A DNA stretch of 30,482 bases from CADCUY01 sp964242735 (GTDB lineage Bacteria; Actinomycetota; Actinomycetes; Actinomycetales; Quadrisphaeraceae). The notes beneath the pieces were generated by a model. That model did not search any database, was not told the origin of the DNA, and worked only from the letters and a program-made list of their open reading frames with translations. Positions 22,757 to 29,881 of the stretch are shown here, piece by piece (positions within the stretch are counted from its first letter, which is position 1; each line of letters begins with the position of its first letter). A program made the position numbers and the translations under genes. Location of the stretch: NCBI GenBank assembly GCA_964242735.1, contig CAXTAK010000027.1:1-30482 (forward strand), given 5' to 3'.

Positions 22757-24190
22757 GTGGCGGAGCACCCGGGCGCGAACAGCACCACGACGACGGGCAC
22801 GACGACCGCGCGCGGGGACGACGCTGCGAGCGAGGAGCTCCTGCGCGCCGCGCTGGCCGCCGGGCGCGACGCCCAGCGCAGCGACCTGGAGGCCCTGGTG
22901 CGCATCGCCGGGGTCTCCGCGGACCCCGCCGCGGCGCACCTGGTGCGCGCCGGCGCTGACGCGGTGGCCGCCCTCCTGGCCGACCTCGGGCTCGAGGTCG
23001 GCGTCCTCACCGCCGCCGGAGCCGGTGGCGCACCGGCCGTGGTGGCCCGCCGCCCCGCACCGCCGGGCGCCCCGACCGTGCTGCTCTACGCCCACCACGA
23101 CGTCCAGCCCCCCGGCGACGCGGCGGGGTGGGCCACCCCCGCCTTCGAACCCACCGAGCGCGGCGGTCGCCTCTACGGTCGCGGGACGGCCGACGACAAG
23201 GCGGGCGTCATGGTCCACGTCGGCGCCCTGCGCGCGGTCCTGCCCCTGTGGGGACCCGGCGAGGGCGTCGGCGTCACGGTCTTCGTCGAGGGGGAGGAGG
23301 AGGTGGGCTCCCCGACCTTCGCCGCGTTCCTGCGCGAGCACCGCCACCTGCTGCGCGCCGAGGTCATCGTGGTCGCCGACTCCGACAACTGGTCGACCGA
23401 GACGCCCTCGCTGACCACGAGCCTGCGGGGGGTGGTCGGCGCGTCGCTCACGGTGCGCACCCTCGACCACGCCGTGCACTCCGGGCTCTACGGCGGTCCG
23501 GTCCTCGACGCCACCACCGCGCTGGTGCGCGTGCTCGACGGGCTCCGTGACGAGCGCGGCGACCTCACCGTGCCCGGCCTGCACCGCGGCCCGGCGGCGG
23601 ACGTCGACCTCGGCGAGGAGCGGCTGCGCGCCGACGCAGGGGTGCTCGACGGCGTGCACCTGATCGGTACCGGGCCCCTGCCGGAGCGGTTGTGGACCGC
23701 GCCGGCGCTGACCGTCGTCGCGCTCGACGTGCCGGGCCCGGACGCGGCGTCGAACACCCTGCGGGCCGCGGCCACCGCGAAGCTCTCGCTGCGCGTCGCG
23801 CCCGGCCAGCACCCGCAGCAGGCCTTCGAGGCGCTGCGCGACCACCTGCTCGCCTCGCCGCCGTGGGGCGCCCGCGTGGAGGTCGAGCTGCTCGAGACGG
23901 GGCAGCCGTTCAGCGCCGCGGTGACCGGGCCGGTGCACGACGCCGCGCGGGAGTCCCTCGCTCGGGCGTGGGACGGCGCGGAGGTGGTCCACGCGGGTGT
24001 CGGCGGGTCCATCCCCTTCATCGCCGACCTCGTCGAGGCCTTCCCCGACGCGACCGTGCTGATCACCGGGGTCGAGGACCCCGACACGCGCGCGCACGGC
24101 CACGACGAGTCGCTGCACCTGCGGGTGCTCGAGCGCGCCACCCTGGCGGAGGCGCTGCTGCTGACCCGGCTGCGCGCGGCGCTGCGGTGA
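22757..24190 (+). CDS. M20 family dipeptidase, 477 aa
   Basis: This is a cytosolic di-zinc peptidase of the M20 family (dipeptidase / ArgE / DapE-like), substrate not assignable. It begins MAEHPGANSTTTTG with a short Thr/Gly head. Metal and catalytic motifs appear in order: LLYAHHDVQPPGD with the first His-Asp, YGRGTADDKAGVMVH with the bridging Asp, FVEGEEEVGSPTF with the catalytic Glu pair, VVADSDNW with the next metal Asp, and HSGLYGG in the dimerisation domain. GHDESLHL near the C-terminus supplies the last metal His. Length is normal. GTG 22757 fits the TACGGT -10 element. It is divergent from DUF3043 and followed by the Fe-S carrier gene after a promoter-containing gap. Confidence 0.94.
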   Translation: MAEHPGANSTTTTGTTTARGDDAASEELLRAALAAGRDAQRSDLEALVRIAGVSADPAAAHLVRAGADAVAALLADLGLEVGVLTAAGAGGAPAVVARRPAPPGAPTVLLYAHHDVQPPGDAAGWATPAFEPTERGGRLYGRGTADDKAGVMVHVGALRAVLPLWGPGEGVGVTVFVEGEEEVGSPTFAAFLREHRHLLRAEVIVVADSDNWSTETPSLTTSLRGVVGASLTVRTLDHAVHSGLYGGPVLDATTALVRVLDGLRDERGDLTVPGLHRGPAADVDLGEERLRADAGVLDGVHLIGTGPLPERLWTAPALTVVALDVPGPDAASNTLRAAATAKLSLRVAPGQHPQQAFEALRDHLLASPPWGARVEVELLETGQPFSAAVTGPVHDAARESLARAWDGAEVVHAGVGGSIPFIADLVEAFPDATVLITGVEDPDTRAHGHDESLHLRVLERATLAEALLLTRLRAALR

Positions 24191-24239
24191 GGACCCGGGT
24201 GTGAGCGGCGTCGGGTGGGGCCCCGGGTGGGGCCCGACG

Positions 24240-24245
24240 TACCCT
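24240..24245 (+). promoter_or_regulatory. -10 element upstream of the Fe-S carrier gene
   Basis: TACCCT is followed by 70 nt to the ATG, so this transcript would have a leader of about 64 nt that ends in a strong AGGAGG ribosome site. It is the clearest contrast to the leaderless genes. A second candidate, TTGACC at 24274-24279, has no good -10 downstream. Confidence 0.4.
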
Positions 24246-24305
24246 CGGGGAACAGCTGCGCCCGGCTCCGGTGTTGACCGGGGCGCAGGCAGCACCCGTC
24301 GTACC

Positions 24306-24311
24306 AGGAGG
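24306..24311 (+). promoter_or_regulatory. Ribosome binding site deciding the Fe-S carrier start
   Basis: A perfect AGGAGG lies 4 nt before ATG 24316. It rules out the in-frame GTG start at 24271. Confidence 0.8.
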
Positions 24312-24315
24312 TTCC

Positions 24316-24699
24316 ATGAGCGAGACCGCGCAGGCCACCGCGCCCGCCACCACCGAGCCGCCCTCGGCCACCACGCACGAGGTGGATCTCACCGACGTCG
24401 CCGCCGCGAAGGTGGCCAGCCTCCTCGCCCAGGAGGGCCGCGACGACCTGCGGCTGCGCGTGGCCGTGCAGCCCGGTGGTTGCTCGGGGCTCATCTACCA
24501 GCTGTACTTCGACGAGCGCTTCCTCGACGGTGACGCGGCCCGCGCCTTCGGCGACGTGGAAGTCATCATCGACAAGATGAGCCGCCCCTACCTGGCGGGT
24601 GCCTCCATCGACTTCGCCGACACGATCGAGAAGCAGGGCTTCACCATCGACAACCCCAACGCCGGCAGCAGCTGCGCGTGCGGGGACTCCTTCTCCTGA
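24316..24699 (+). CDS. HesB/IscA/ErpA-type iron-sulfur carrier, 127 aa
   Basis: This A-type carrier hands Fe-S clusters to target proteins. The first 20 residues are Thr/Ala/Pro-rich. The HesB fold then follows: LTDVAAAKVASLLAQEG, LRLRVAVQPGGCSGLIYQ with C56, the middle YLAGASIDFADTIEKQGFTIDNPNA and the C-terminal pair SSCACGDSF with C120 and C122. The three cysteines are the complete cluster-binding set. Close relatives in actinobacteria are often called ErpA or iron-sulfur insertion protein; I leave the symbol empty. LipA and oxidative enzymes of the window need such clusters, so it could serve them (inference). aat follows closely. Confidence 0.94.
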   Translation: MSETAQATAPATTEPPSATTHEVDLTDVAAAKVASLLAQEGRDDLRLRVAVQPGGCSGLIYQLYFDERFLDGDAARAFGDVEVIIDKMSRPYLAGASIDFADTIEKQGFTIDNPNAGSSCACGDSFS

Positions 24700-24757
24700 G
24701 CCAGACCGGCCGCTGAGCGCCCCCGTCGAGCCGCCGCCCTCCCCCTACGCCCCGGGG

Positions 24758-25468
24758 ATGGCGGCGGCTCTGCGCGCCCTGGTGGACGAGCCGCCGCAGG
24801 GTGGTCGGGGCCGCCGACGTCGGCGCCCCGCCCGCGCCGGTGAGGTCGCCGCCGCGGGCGCTGACCTGTCACCCGCCACCCTCCTCGCGGCCTACCGGAC
24901 GGGTCTGTTCCCGATGGGCCTGGGCCCGAGCGGCGCCGCGCCGATCGGCTGGTGGTGCCCGGACCCGCGGGGCGTCCTGCCCCTGGAGGGGCTGCACGTC
25001 TCCCGCTCCCTGGCGCGGTCGCTGCGCCGGGTGGAGCTGCGCGTCGACACCGCCTTCGACGCCGTGGTCGCCGGGTGCGCCGACCCGACGCGTCCCGGAC
25101 GGTGGATCACCCCCGACGTCGCGACCGCCTACTCGGCCCTGCACGACCTCGGATGGGCGCACAGCGTGGAGGCGTGGGCCGGCGGTGAGCTCGTCGGCGG
25201 GTTGTACGGGGTCGGCATCGGGGGACTGTTCGCCGGCGAGTCGATGTTCTCGGAGCGCCCCGACGCCTCCAAGGCCGCCCTGGTCGGCCTCGTGGCGCTG
25301 CTGGCCGCCGACGGGGGCCCCGGGCGCCTGCTCGACGTGCAGTGGCGCACCGACCACCTCGCGAGCCTGGGGGTCGTGGAGGTCCCGCGCGAGGAGTACC
25401 TGCGCCGCCTCGCCGTGGCCCTGCGCGCCCCGGCGCCCGCCTGGCGGTCTGGGATGATCGAGCCGTGA
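24758..25468 (+). CDS. aat: Leucyl/phenylalanyl-tRNA-protein transferase, 236 aa from the first canonical start
   Basis: Aat adds Leu or Phe to N-terminal Arg or Lys of proteins and marks them for ClpS-ClpAP/ClpCP degradation. The core is complete: AGADLSPATLLAAYRTGLFPMG, IGWWCPDPRGVLPLEGLHVS, WITPDVATAYSALHDLGWAHSVEAW, GELVGGLYGVGIGGLFAGESMFSERPDASKAAL (in two parts) and LLDVQWRTDHLASLGVVEVPREEYL. ATG 24758 is the first normal start after the carrier gene. The bases before it, however, encode PVEPPPSPYAP, the N-terminus I expect for actinobacterial Aat, in the same frame, with only a CTG (24713) or an overlapping GTG (24599) available. The gene ends on the start of asd (GTGA overlap), so the two are coupled. 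Confidence 0.88.
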   Translation: MAAALRALVDEPPQGGRGRRRRRPARAGEVAAAGADLSPATLLAAYRTGLFPMGLGPSGAAPIGWWCPDPRGVLPLEGLHVSRSLARSLRRVELRVDTAFDAVVAGCADPTRPGRWITPDVATAYSALHDLGWAHSVEAWAGGELVGGLYGVGIGGLFAGESMFSERPDASKAALVGLVALLAADGGPGRLLDVQWRTDHLASLGVVEVPREEYLRRLAVALRAPAPAWRSGMIEP

Positions 25469-26526
25469 GCGCGCGCAGCAGGGGACTGAGGATCGGCGTC
25501 GTCGGCGCCACCGGGCAGGTGGGCGCGGTCGTGCGCGCCCTGCTCGCCGAGCGGGCGGTGCCCGTGGAGTCGGTGCGCTACTTCGCCTCGGCGCGCTCTG
25601 CCGGCACGACCCTGCCCTGGGACGGGGTCGACGTCGTCGTCGAGGACGCCGCCACGGCCGACCCCGGGGGGCTCGACGTCGCGATCTTCTCCGCTGGCGC
25701 CGCCACCTCCCGGGCGCTGGCCCCGCGCTTCGCGGCCGCGGGCGCGCTGGTGGTCGACAACTCCTCGGCGTGGCGGATGCACCCCGACGTGCCGCTGGTG
25801 GTCAGCGAGGTGAACCCGCACGCCCTCGCCCACGCCCGGCTCGGCATCATCGCCAACCCCAACTGCACCACCATGGCGGCGATGCCCGTGCTGAAGGTGC
25901 TGGACGCCGCGGCGGGCCTGCAGCGGCTGGTGGTCTCCACGTACCAGGCGGTCTCCGGCAGCGGCGTCGCGGGCGTCACCGAGCTGGAGGGCCAGGTGCG
26001 CGCCGCGGCCGGGCAGGACCTCACCGCCCTGGCGCTGGACGGGACGGCGGTGGCCATGCCCGCGCCCGTGGTCTACCAGCGGCACATCGCCTTCGACGTC
26101 GTGCCGCTGGCCGGCTCGCTCGTCGACGACGGGTCGGGGGAGACCGACGAGGAGCAGAAGCTCCGCGACGAGAGCCGCAAGATCCTGGAGCTGCCCGACC
26201 TCCTGGTGGCCGGCACCTGCGTGCGCGTCCCGGTCTTCACCGGTCACTCCCTGTCCCTGCACGCGGAGTTCGCCCGCCCCCTCGGTCCAGAGCGGGCCAC
26301 CGAGCTCCTGGCGGCCGCACCCGGGGTGGCCCTGTCGGCGGTTCCCACCCCGCTGCAGGCCGCGGGCACCGATCCGACCTACGTGGGACGCATCCGCGCC
26401 GACCGCAGCGCCCCGCCCGGCCGCGGACTGGTCCTCTTCGTCAGCAACGACAACCTGCGCAAGGGCGCCGCGCTGAACACCGTGCAGATCGCCGAGCTCC
26501 TCGCGGACCGCCTGCTCGCCGTCTGA
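25465..26526 (+). CDS. asd: Aspartate-semialdehyde dehydrogenase, 353 aa
   Basis: Asd reduces aspartyl phosphate to aspartate semialdehyde with NADPH, the branch point to lysine/diaminopimelate, threonine and methionine. The Rossmann motif GVVGATGQVGAVV is at residues 11-23. The catalytic cysteine is C134 in ANPNCTTMA. Other blocks are FSAGAATSRALAPRFAAAG, VVDNSSAWRM, VSTYQAVSGSG, the substrate-binding RVPVFTGHSLSLHAEF with its conserved His, and FVSNDNLRKGAALNTVQIAE at the C-terminus. Length is normal. The GTG start overlaps the aat stop by 4 nt. The usual partner gene for aspartokinase is not in the window. A hairpin follows 54 nt after the stop. Confidence 0.96.
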   Translation: MSARSRGLRIGVVGATGQVGAVVRALLAERAVPVESVRYFASARSAGTTLPWDGVDVVVEDAATADPGGLDVAIFSAGAATSRALAPRFAAAGALVVDNSSAWRMHPDVPLVVSEVNPHALAHARLGIIANPNCTTMAAMPVLKVLDAAAGLQRLVVSTYQAVSGSGVAGVTELEGQVRAAAGQDLTALALDGTAVAMPAPVVYQRHIAFDVVPLAGSLVDDGSGETDEEQKLRDESRKILELPDLLVAGTCVRVPVFTGHSLSLHAEFARPLGPERATELLAAAPGVALSAVPTPLQAAGTDPTYVGRIRADRSAPPGRGLVLFVSNDNLRKGAALNTVQIAELLADRLLAV

Positions 26527-26579
26527 GCCGTGCCCGCCCCCGCCCCCGCCCCCGCCACCGTGCGGTGCGCTGGGTGCCC

Positions 26580-26608
26580 ACGGGTGCGGCCGTGCCAGCG
26601 GCACCCGT
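26580..26608 (+). terminator. Candidate terminator after asd
   Basis: ACGGGTGC and GCACCCGT form a perfect 8-bp stem with a 13-nt loop, 54 nt after the asd stop. Upstream (about 26533-26556) is a short run of CCCGCC repeats with no evident role. There is no T tract. Confidence 0.45.
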
Positions 26609-26680
26609 CAGGCCACTGACCAGCACGGGCGTGCGACGGAGGTCACCACGGTGCACCCGTGCGCCGTCACACCTCCCAGG

Positions 26681-26686
26681 TACGCT
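26681..26686 (+). promoter_or_regulatory. -10 element, leaderless, ctaC
   Basis: TACGCT ends 6 nt before GTG 26693 and drives the oxidase genes. Confidence 0.55.
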
Positions 26687-26692
26687 GCCGGC

Positions 26693-27631
26693 GTGTCCCA
26701 GCCCGCTCTGATACCCCGGCCCGCGCCTCCGCGCACCCGGCGACGCCGTGCCCGCGCCACCGCGCTGGTCACCGTGGCGGTCGCCACGCTCTCGACGGGG
26801 TGCACCGCGGCGGTCCAGGAGGACGTCAGGCGGGGCTGGCTGCCCGGGACCGACGAGACCTCCTCCATCAACGAGACCGTGCGGAGCCTGTGGGTCGGCT
26901 CGTGGATCGCCGCGCTCGCGGTCGGCTTCCTCGTGTGGGGGCTCACGATCTGGTGCATCGTCCGGTACCGCCGTCGCAAGGGCGAGACCGGGATGCCACC
27001 CCAGCTCCGCTACAACGTGCCGATGGAGATCCTGTACACCGTCGTGCCGCTCCTCATGGTGGGTGTGCTCTTCTACTACACCGCCCGCGACCAGAAGTTC
27101 ATCGAGACCCGCTACGACGAGCCGGCCGTGAACATCGAGGTGGTCGGCAAGCAGTGGGGCTGGGACTTCAACTACCGCGACGCCGACGTGTACTCCACGT
27201 CCCGTCAGGTCGACCTCAACTCCGGGCTCACCGACGAGGAGGTCCTGGCGAGCATCCCGACCCTGTACATGCCCGTGGGCCAGCAGGCGGAGATCACCAT
27301 CCGCTCGCGAGACGTCAACCACTCCTTCTTCGTGCCGGCCTTCAACTACAAGAAGGACCTCATCCCCGGGAAGACGAACTTCATGTCCGTGACCCCGCAG
27401 GTCGAGGGCATCTACGAGGGCAAGTGCGCAGAGCTGTGCGGTGAGTACCACCAGTCCATGCTGTTCAACGTCGAGGTCGTCTCCCAGGAGGTGTACGACC
27501 AGCAGCTCGAGGACCTCCGCGACCGCGGCCAGACCGGTGCGCTGGACGTCGACCTGGGTCCCTCGAACCTGAACGAACGCCTCGTCGAGGACGAGGTCGG
27601 CCAAAGCGGAGGAGAGGAGGGAGGCGCATGA
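26693..27631 (+). CDS. ctaC: Cytochrome c oxidase subunit II, 312 aa
   Basis: Subunit II of the aa3 terminal oxidase receives electrons at its CuA centre outside the membrane. A basic head (RTRRRRARATALV) and hydrophobic stretch lead to LSTGC, so C37 may be a lipidated cysteine, as in other actinobacterial CtaC; the -3 residue is Ser rather than the usual Leu. Two membrane segments follow, around WVGSWIAALAVGFLVWGL and ILYTVVPLLMVGVLFYY. The cupredoxin domain has GKQWGWDFNY, VNHSFFVPAF and the CuA motif CAELCGEYHQSM with all ligands. GTG 26693 is supported by a TACGCT -10 element 6 nt upstream; ATG 26651 lies before that promoter. The stop overlaps the ctaD ATG (ATGA), so the genes are coupled. 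Confidence 0.97.
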   Translation: MSQPALIPRPAPPRTRRRRARATALVTVAVATLSTGCTAAVQEDVRRGWLPGTDETSSINETVRSLWVGSWIAALAVGFLVWGLTIWCIVRYRRRKGETGMPPQLRYNVPMEILYTVVPLLMVGVLFYYTARDQKFIETRYDEPAVNIEVVGKQWGWDFNYRDADVYSTSRQVDLNSGLTDEEVLASIPTLYMPVGQQAEITIRSRDVNHSFFVPAFNYKKDLIPGKTNFMSVTPQVEGIYEGKCAELCGEYHQSMLFNVEVVSQEVYDQQLEDLRDRGQTGALDVDLGPSNLNERLVEDEVGQSGGEEGGA

Positions 27632-29364
27632 CCACCTACTACGAGGCTCCAGCAGCCCTGGGGACGCGAGTCCCGCGCACGAGGGCGATCGTCCGACAGG
27701 AGCGGCTCGGCAGCAAGATCGTCAAGTGGGTCACGAGCACCGACCACAAGGTGATCGGCAACCTCTACATGATCGCCAGCTTCATCTTCTTCCTGGTCGC
27801 CGGCCTCATGGCCCTGGTGATCCGGGCGGAGCTGTTCACCCCCGGGCTCCAGGTCCTGCAGACGCCCGAGCAGTACAACCAGATGTTCACCATGCACGGC
27901 ACCGTCATGCTGCTGCTCTTCGCGACACCGCTCTTCGCCGGCTTCGCGAACGCGATCATGCCGCTGCAGATCGGCTCACCGGACGTCGCCTTCCCGCGGC
28001 TGAACATGCTGTCGTTCTGGCTGTTCCTCTTCGGCGGTCTCATCGTCATGGGTGGCTTCCTGGCCCCCGGCGGTGCGGCCTCCTTCGGCTGGTTCGCCTA
28101 CGCCCCCCTGTCCGACGACCTGTACAGCCCCGGCATCGGTGGCAACCTGTGGGTCTTCGGCCTCGCCATGGCGGGGTTCGGCACCATCCTCGGCGCCGTC
28201 AACTTCATCACCACCATCATCTGCATGCGAGCGCCCGGCATGACCATGTGGCGCATGTCGCTGTTCACCTGGACCGTCCTGATCACTTCCGTCCTGGTGA
28301 TCATGGCGTTCCCGGCGCTGGCGTCCGCCCTGTTCGCGCTCGGCGCCGACCGCGTCCTGCAGGCGCAGATCTTCAACCCCGAGAACGGTGGGTCGCTGCT
28401 CTGGCAGCACCTGTTCTGGTTCTTCGGCCACCCCGAGGTCTACATCATCGCCCTCCCCTTCTTCGGGATGATCAGCGAGGTGCTGCCGGTCTTCAGCCGC
28501 AAGCCCCTGTTCGGCTACAAGGGCCTCGTGTACGCCACCATCGCCATCGCCGGCCTGTCGGTGTCGGTGTGGGCCCACCACATGTACGTCACCGGTGGGG
28601 TGTACCTGCCGTTCTTCGCCTTCATGACCATGCTCATCGCGGTGCCCACCGGGGTGAAGTTCTTCAACTGGATCGGGACGATGTGGGGCGGGTCGCTGAC
28701 CTTCGAGACCCCCATGCTCTTCGCGCTGGGTTTCCTCGTCACGTTCCTCTTCGGCGGCCTGACGGGCATCATCCTGTCCGCGCCGCCGCTCGACTTCCAC
28801 ACCTCCGACACCTACTTCGTCGTGGCTCACTTCCACTACGTGGTGTTCGGCACCGTGGTGTTCGCCATGTTCGCCGGTTTCTACTTCTGGTGGCCGAAGT
28901 TCACGGGCAAGATGCTGGACGAGAAGTACGGCAAGGCTCACTTCTGGCTGCTGTTCATCGGCTTCCACGGCACCTTCCTCATCCAGCACTGGCTGGGCGT
29001 GGCGGGCATGCCTCGTCGCTACGCCGACTACCTGCCCAGCGACCAGTGGACGTGGATGAACCAGGTGTCCACCGTGTTCTCCTTCATCTTGGGCGCGTCC
29101 ATGATCCCGTTCTTCGTGGCGATCGTGAAGGCGGCGTCCAACCCGAAGGTCGAGGTCGACGACCCGTGGGGCTTCGGCCGCTCGCTCGAGTGGGCCACCT
29201 CGTGCCCCCCGCCGCGGCACAACTTCTCGTCGTTGCCGCGCATCCGCTCGGAGTCCCCGGCCTTCGACCTGCACCACCCCGAGGTCGCCGCGGCCGACAG
29301 GGCCACGCCCGATCAGGGTCTGCTCGAGAACCTGCTCGGCGACGCGGAGATGGCGGGCAAGTGA
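27628..29364 (+). CDS. ctaD: Cytochrome c oxidase subunit I, 578 aa
   Basis: This is the catalytic subunit of the aa3 oxidase, with about twelve membrane segments, that reduces oxygen and pumps protons. Ligands are all visible: the heme a histidine in MHGTVMLLLFATP, the CuB His and cross-linked Tyr in FGHPEVYI, the His pair in WAHHMY and the heme a/a3 histidines in VVAHFHYV. The proton-channel region after NAIMPLQIGSPDVAFPRLN is intact. The C-terminal tail (CPPPRHNFSSLPRIRSESPAFDLHHP) is the usual actinobacterial cytosolic end. ATG 27628 has AGGAGGG and GAGG upstream and overlaps the ctaC stop. ctaF follows after 1 nt. Subunit III (ctaE) and the bc1 genes are not in the window. Confidence 0.98.
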   Translation: MTTYYEAPAALGTRVPRTRAIVRQERLGSKIVKWVTSTDHKVIGNLYMIASFIFFLVAGLMALVIRAELFTPGLQVLQTPEQYNQMFTMHGTVMLLLFATPLFAGFANAIMPLQIGSPDVAFPRLNMLSFWLFLFGGLIVMGGFLAPGGAASFGWFAYAPLSDDLYSPGIGGNLWVFGLAMAGFGTILGAVNFITTIICMRAPGMTMWRMSLFTWTVLITSVLVIMAFPALASALFALGADRVLQAQIFNPENGGSLLWQHLFWFFGHPEVYIIALPFFGMISEVLPVFSRKPLFGYKGLVYATIAIAGLSVSVWAHHMYVTGGVYLPFFAFMTMLIAVPTGVKFFNWIGTMWGGSLTFETPMLFALGFLVTFLFGGLTGIILSAPPLDFHTSDTYFVVAHFHYVVFGTVVFAMFAGFYFWWPKFTGKMLDEKYGKAHFWLLFIGFHGTFLIQHWLGVAGMPRRYADYLPSDQWTWMNQVSTVFSFILGASMIPFFVAIVKAASNPKVEVDDPWGFGRSLEWATSCPPPRHNFSSLPRIRSESPAFDLHHPEVAAADRATPDQGLLENLLGDAEMAGK

Positions 29365-29365
29365 C

Positions 29366-29767
29366 ATGAAGGTCGAGTACATGCTCTTCGTGGCGGGGGC
29401 CGCGTTCTTCTTCCCCCTCGCCTTCATCTACGGCTACCTCACCCAGTGGGGCGAGCAGGTCGGTGTCGTCGGGATCCTCCTCGGTGGGATGCTCGCGGCA
29501 CTGATCGGCAGCTACCTGTGGGTCACCAGCCGGCGGATCGATGCACGCCCCGAGGACGACGTCTACGGCGAGGTGGCGGAGGGCGCGGGGGAGCAGGGCT
29601 TCTTCCCCCCGCACTCCTGGTGGCCCCTGCTCATCGGCGCCGCCATCGCCACCTCCTTCCTCGGGATGGCCGTGGGGGTGTGGGTCTTCATCATCGGGGC
29701 TGCGGCGTCGATGCTGGCCCTCATCGGGTGGGTCTTCGAGTACTACCGCGGTGCGCACGCCCACTGA
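29366..29767 (+). CDS. ctaF: Actinobacterial cytochrome c oxidase subunit IV, 133 aa
   Basis: This is a small membrane subunit of the actinobacterial aa3 oxidase/bc1 supercomplex. Four hydrophobic segments are visible: MLFVAGAAFFFPLAFIYGYL, VGVVGILLGGMLAALIGSYLW, WWPLLIGAAIATSFLGMAVG and WVFIIGAAASMLALIGWVF. The soluble loop between the second and third has RRIDARPEDDVYGEVAEGAGEQGFFPPHSWW, matching the family (given here in outline: RRIDARPEDD...GFFPPHSWW). It starts ATG 29366, 1 nt after the ctaD stop, so it is translationally linked to ctaD. It is the last gene of the ctaC-ctaD-ctaF operon before a strong hairpin. Confidence 0.95.
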   Translation: MKVEYMLFVAGAAFFFPLAFIYGYLTQWGEQVGVVGILLGGMLAALIGSYLWVTSRRIDARPEDDVYGEVAEGAGEQGFFPPHSWWPLLIGAAIATSFLGMAVGVWVFIIGAAASMLALIGWVFEYYRGAHAH

Positions 29768-29780
29768 CCAGCCGGTACGA

Positions 29781-29814
29781 CAGCGCGGCCGTCCCTTCAG
29801 GGGCGGCCGCGCTG
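29781..29814 (+). terminator. Strong terminator of the ctaCDF operon
   Basis: A 15-bp stem (CAGCGCGGCCG plus TCCC pairing with GGGG plus CGGCCGCGCTG, one G-T pair) with a TTCA loop starts 13 nt after the ctaF stop. The stem is long and very GC-rich; no T tract follows, as is usual here. Confidence 0.85.
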
Positions 29815-29867
29815 CTGCGTCAGGCCTTCGCGAGGTGCCCGGCTCGGGCGGACCACGTCATCCTCCC

Positions 29868-29881
29868 GGGTGACGTCACCC
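29868..29881. other. 14-bp perfect palindrome at the IS-remnant border
   Basis: GGGTGACGTCACCC is a perfect palindrome around TGACGTCA. It lies at the upstream edge of the transposase remnant and after the oxidase terminator. It could be a regulator site or a trace of the insertion end; nothing else decides. Confidence 0.6.

Noticed and set aside
22230..23414. 394-aa plus-strand frame antisense to DUF3043 and running into the dipeptidase region
   Set aside because: Its Val/Ala-rich middle looks protein-like, but it overlaps the conserved DUF3043 core antisense and the dipeptidase in another frame, and has neither promoter nor ribosome site.
26533..26556. CCCGCC run after asd as a functional repeat
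   Set aside because: It is a short simple-sequence run of a kind expected at this GC content; it has no symmetry or link to a promoter.
27976..29427. 483-aa minus-strand frame opposite ctaD
   Set aside because: It is a His/Glu/Arg-rich shadow of the membrane protein ctaD, whose ligands and length are complete.
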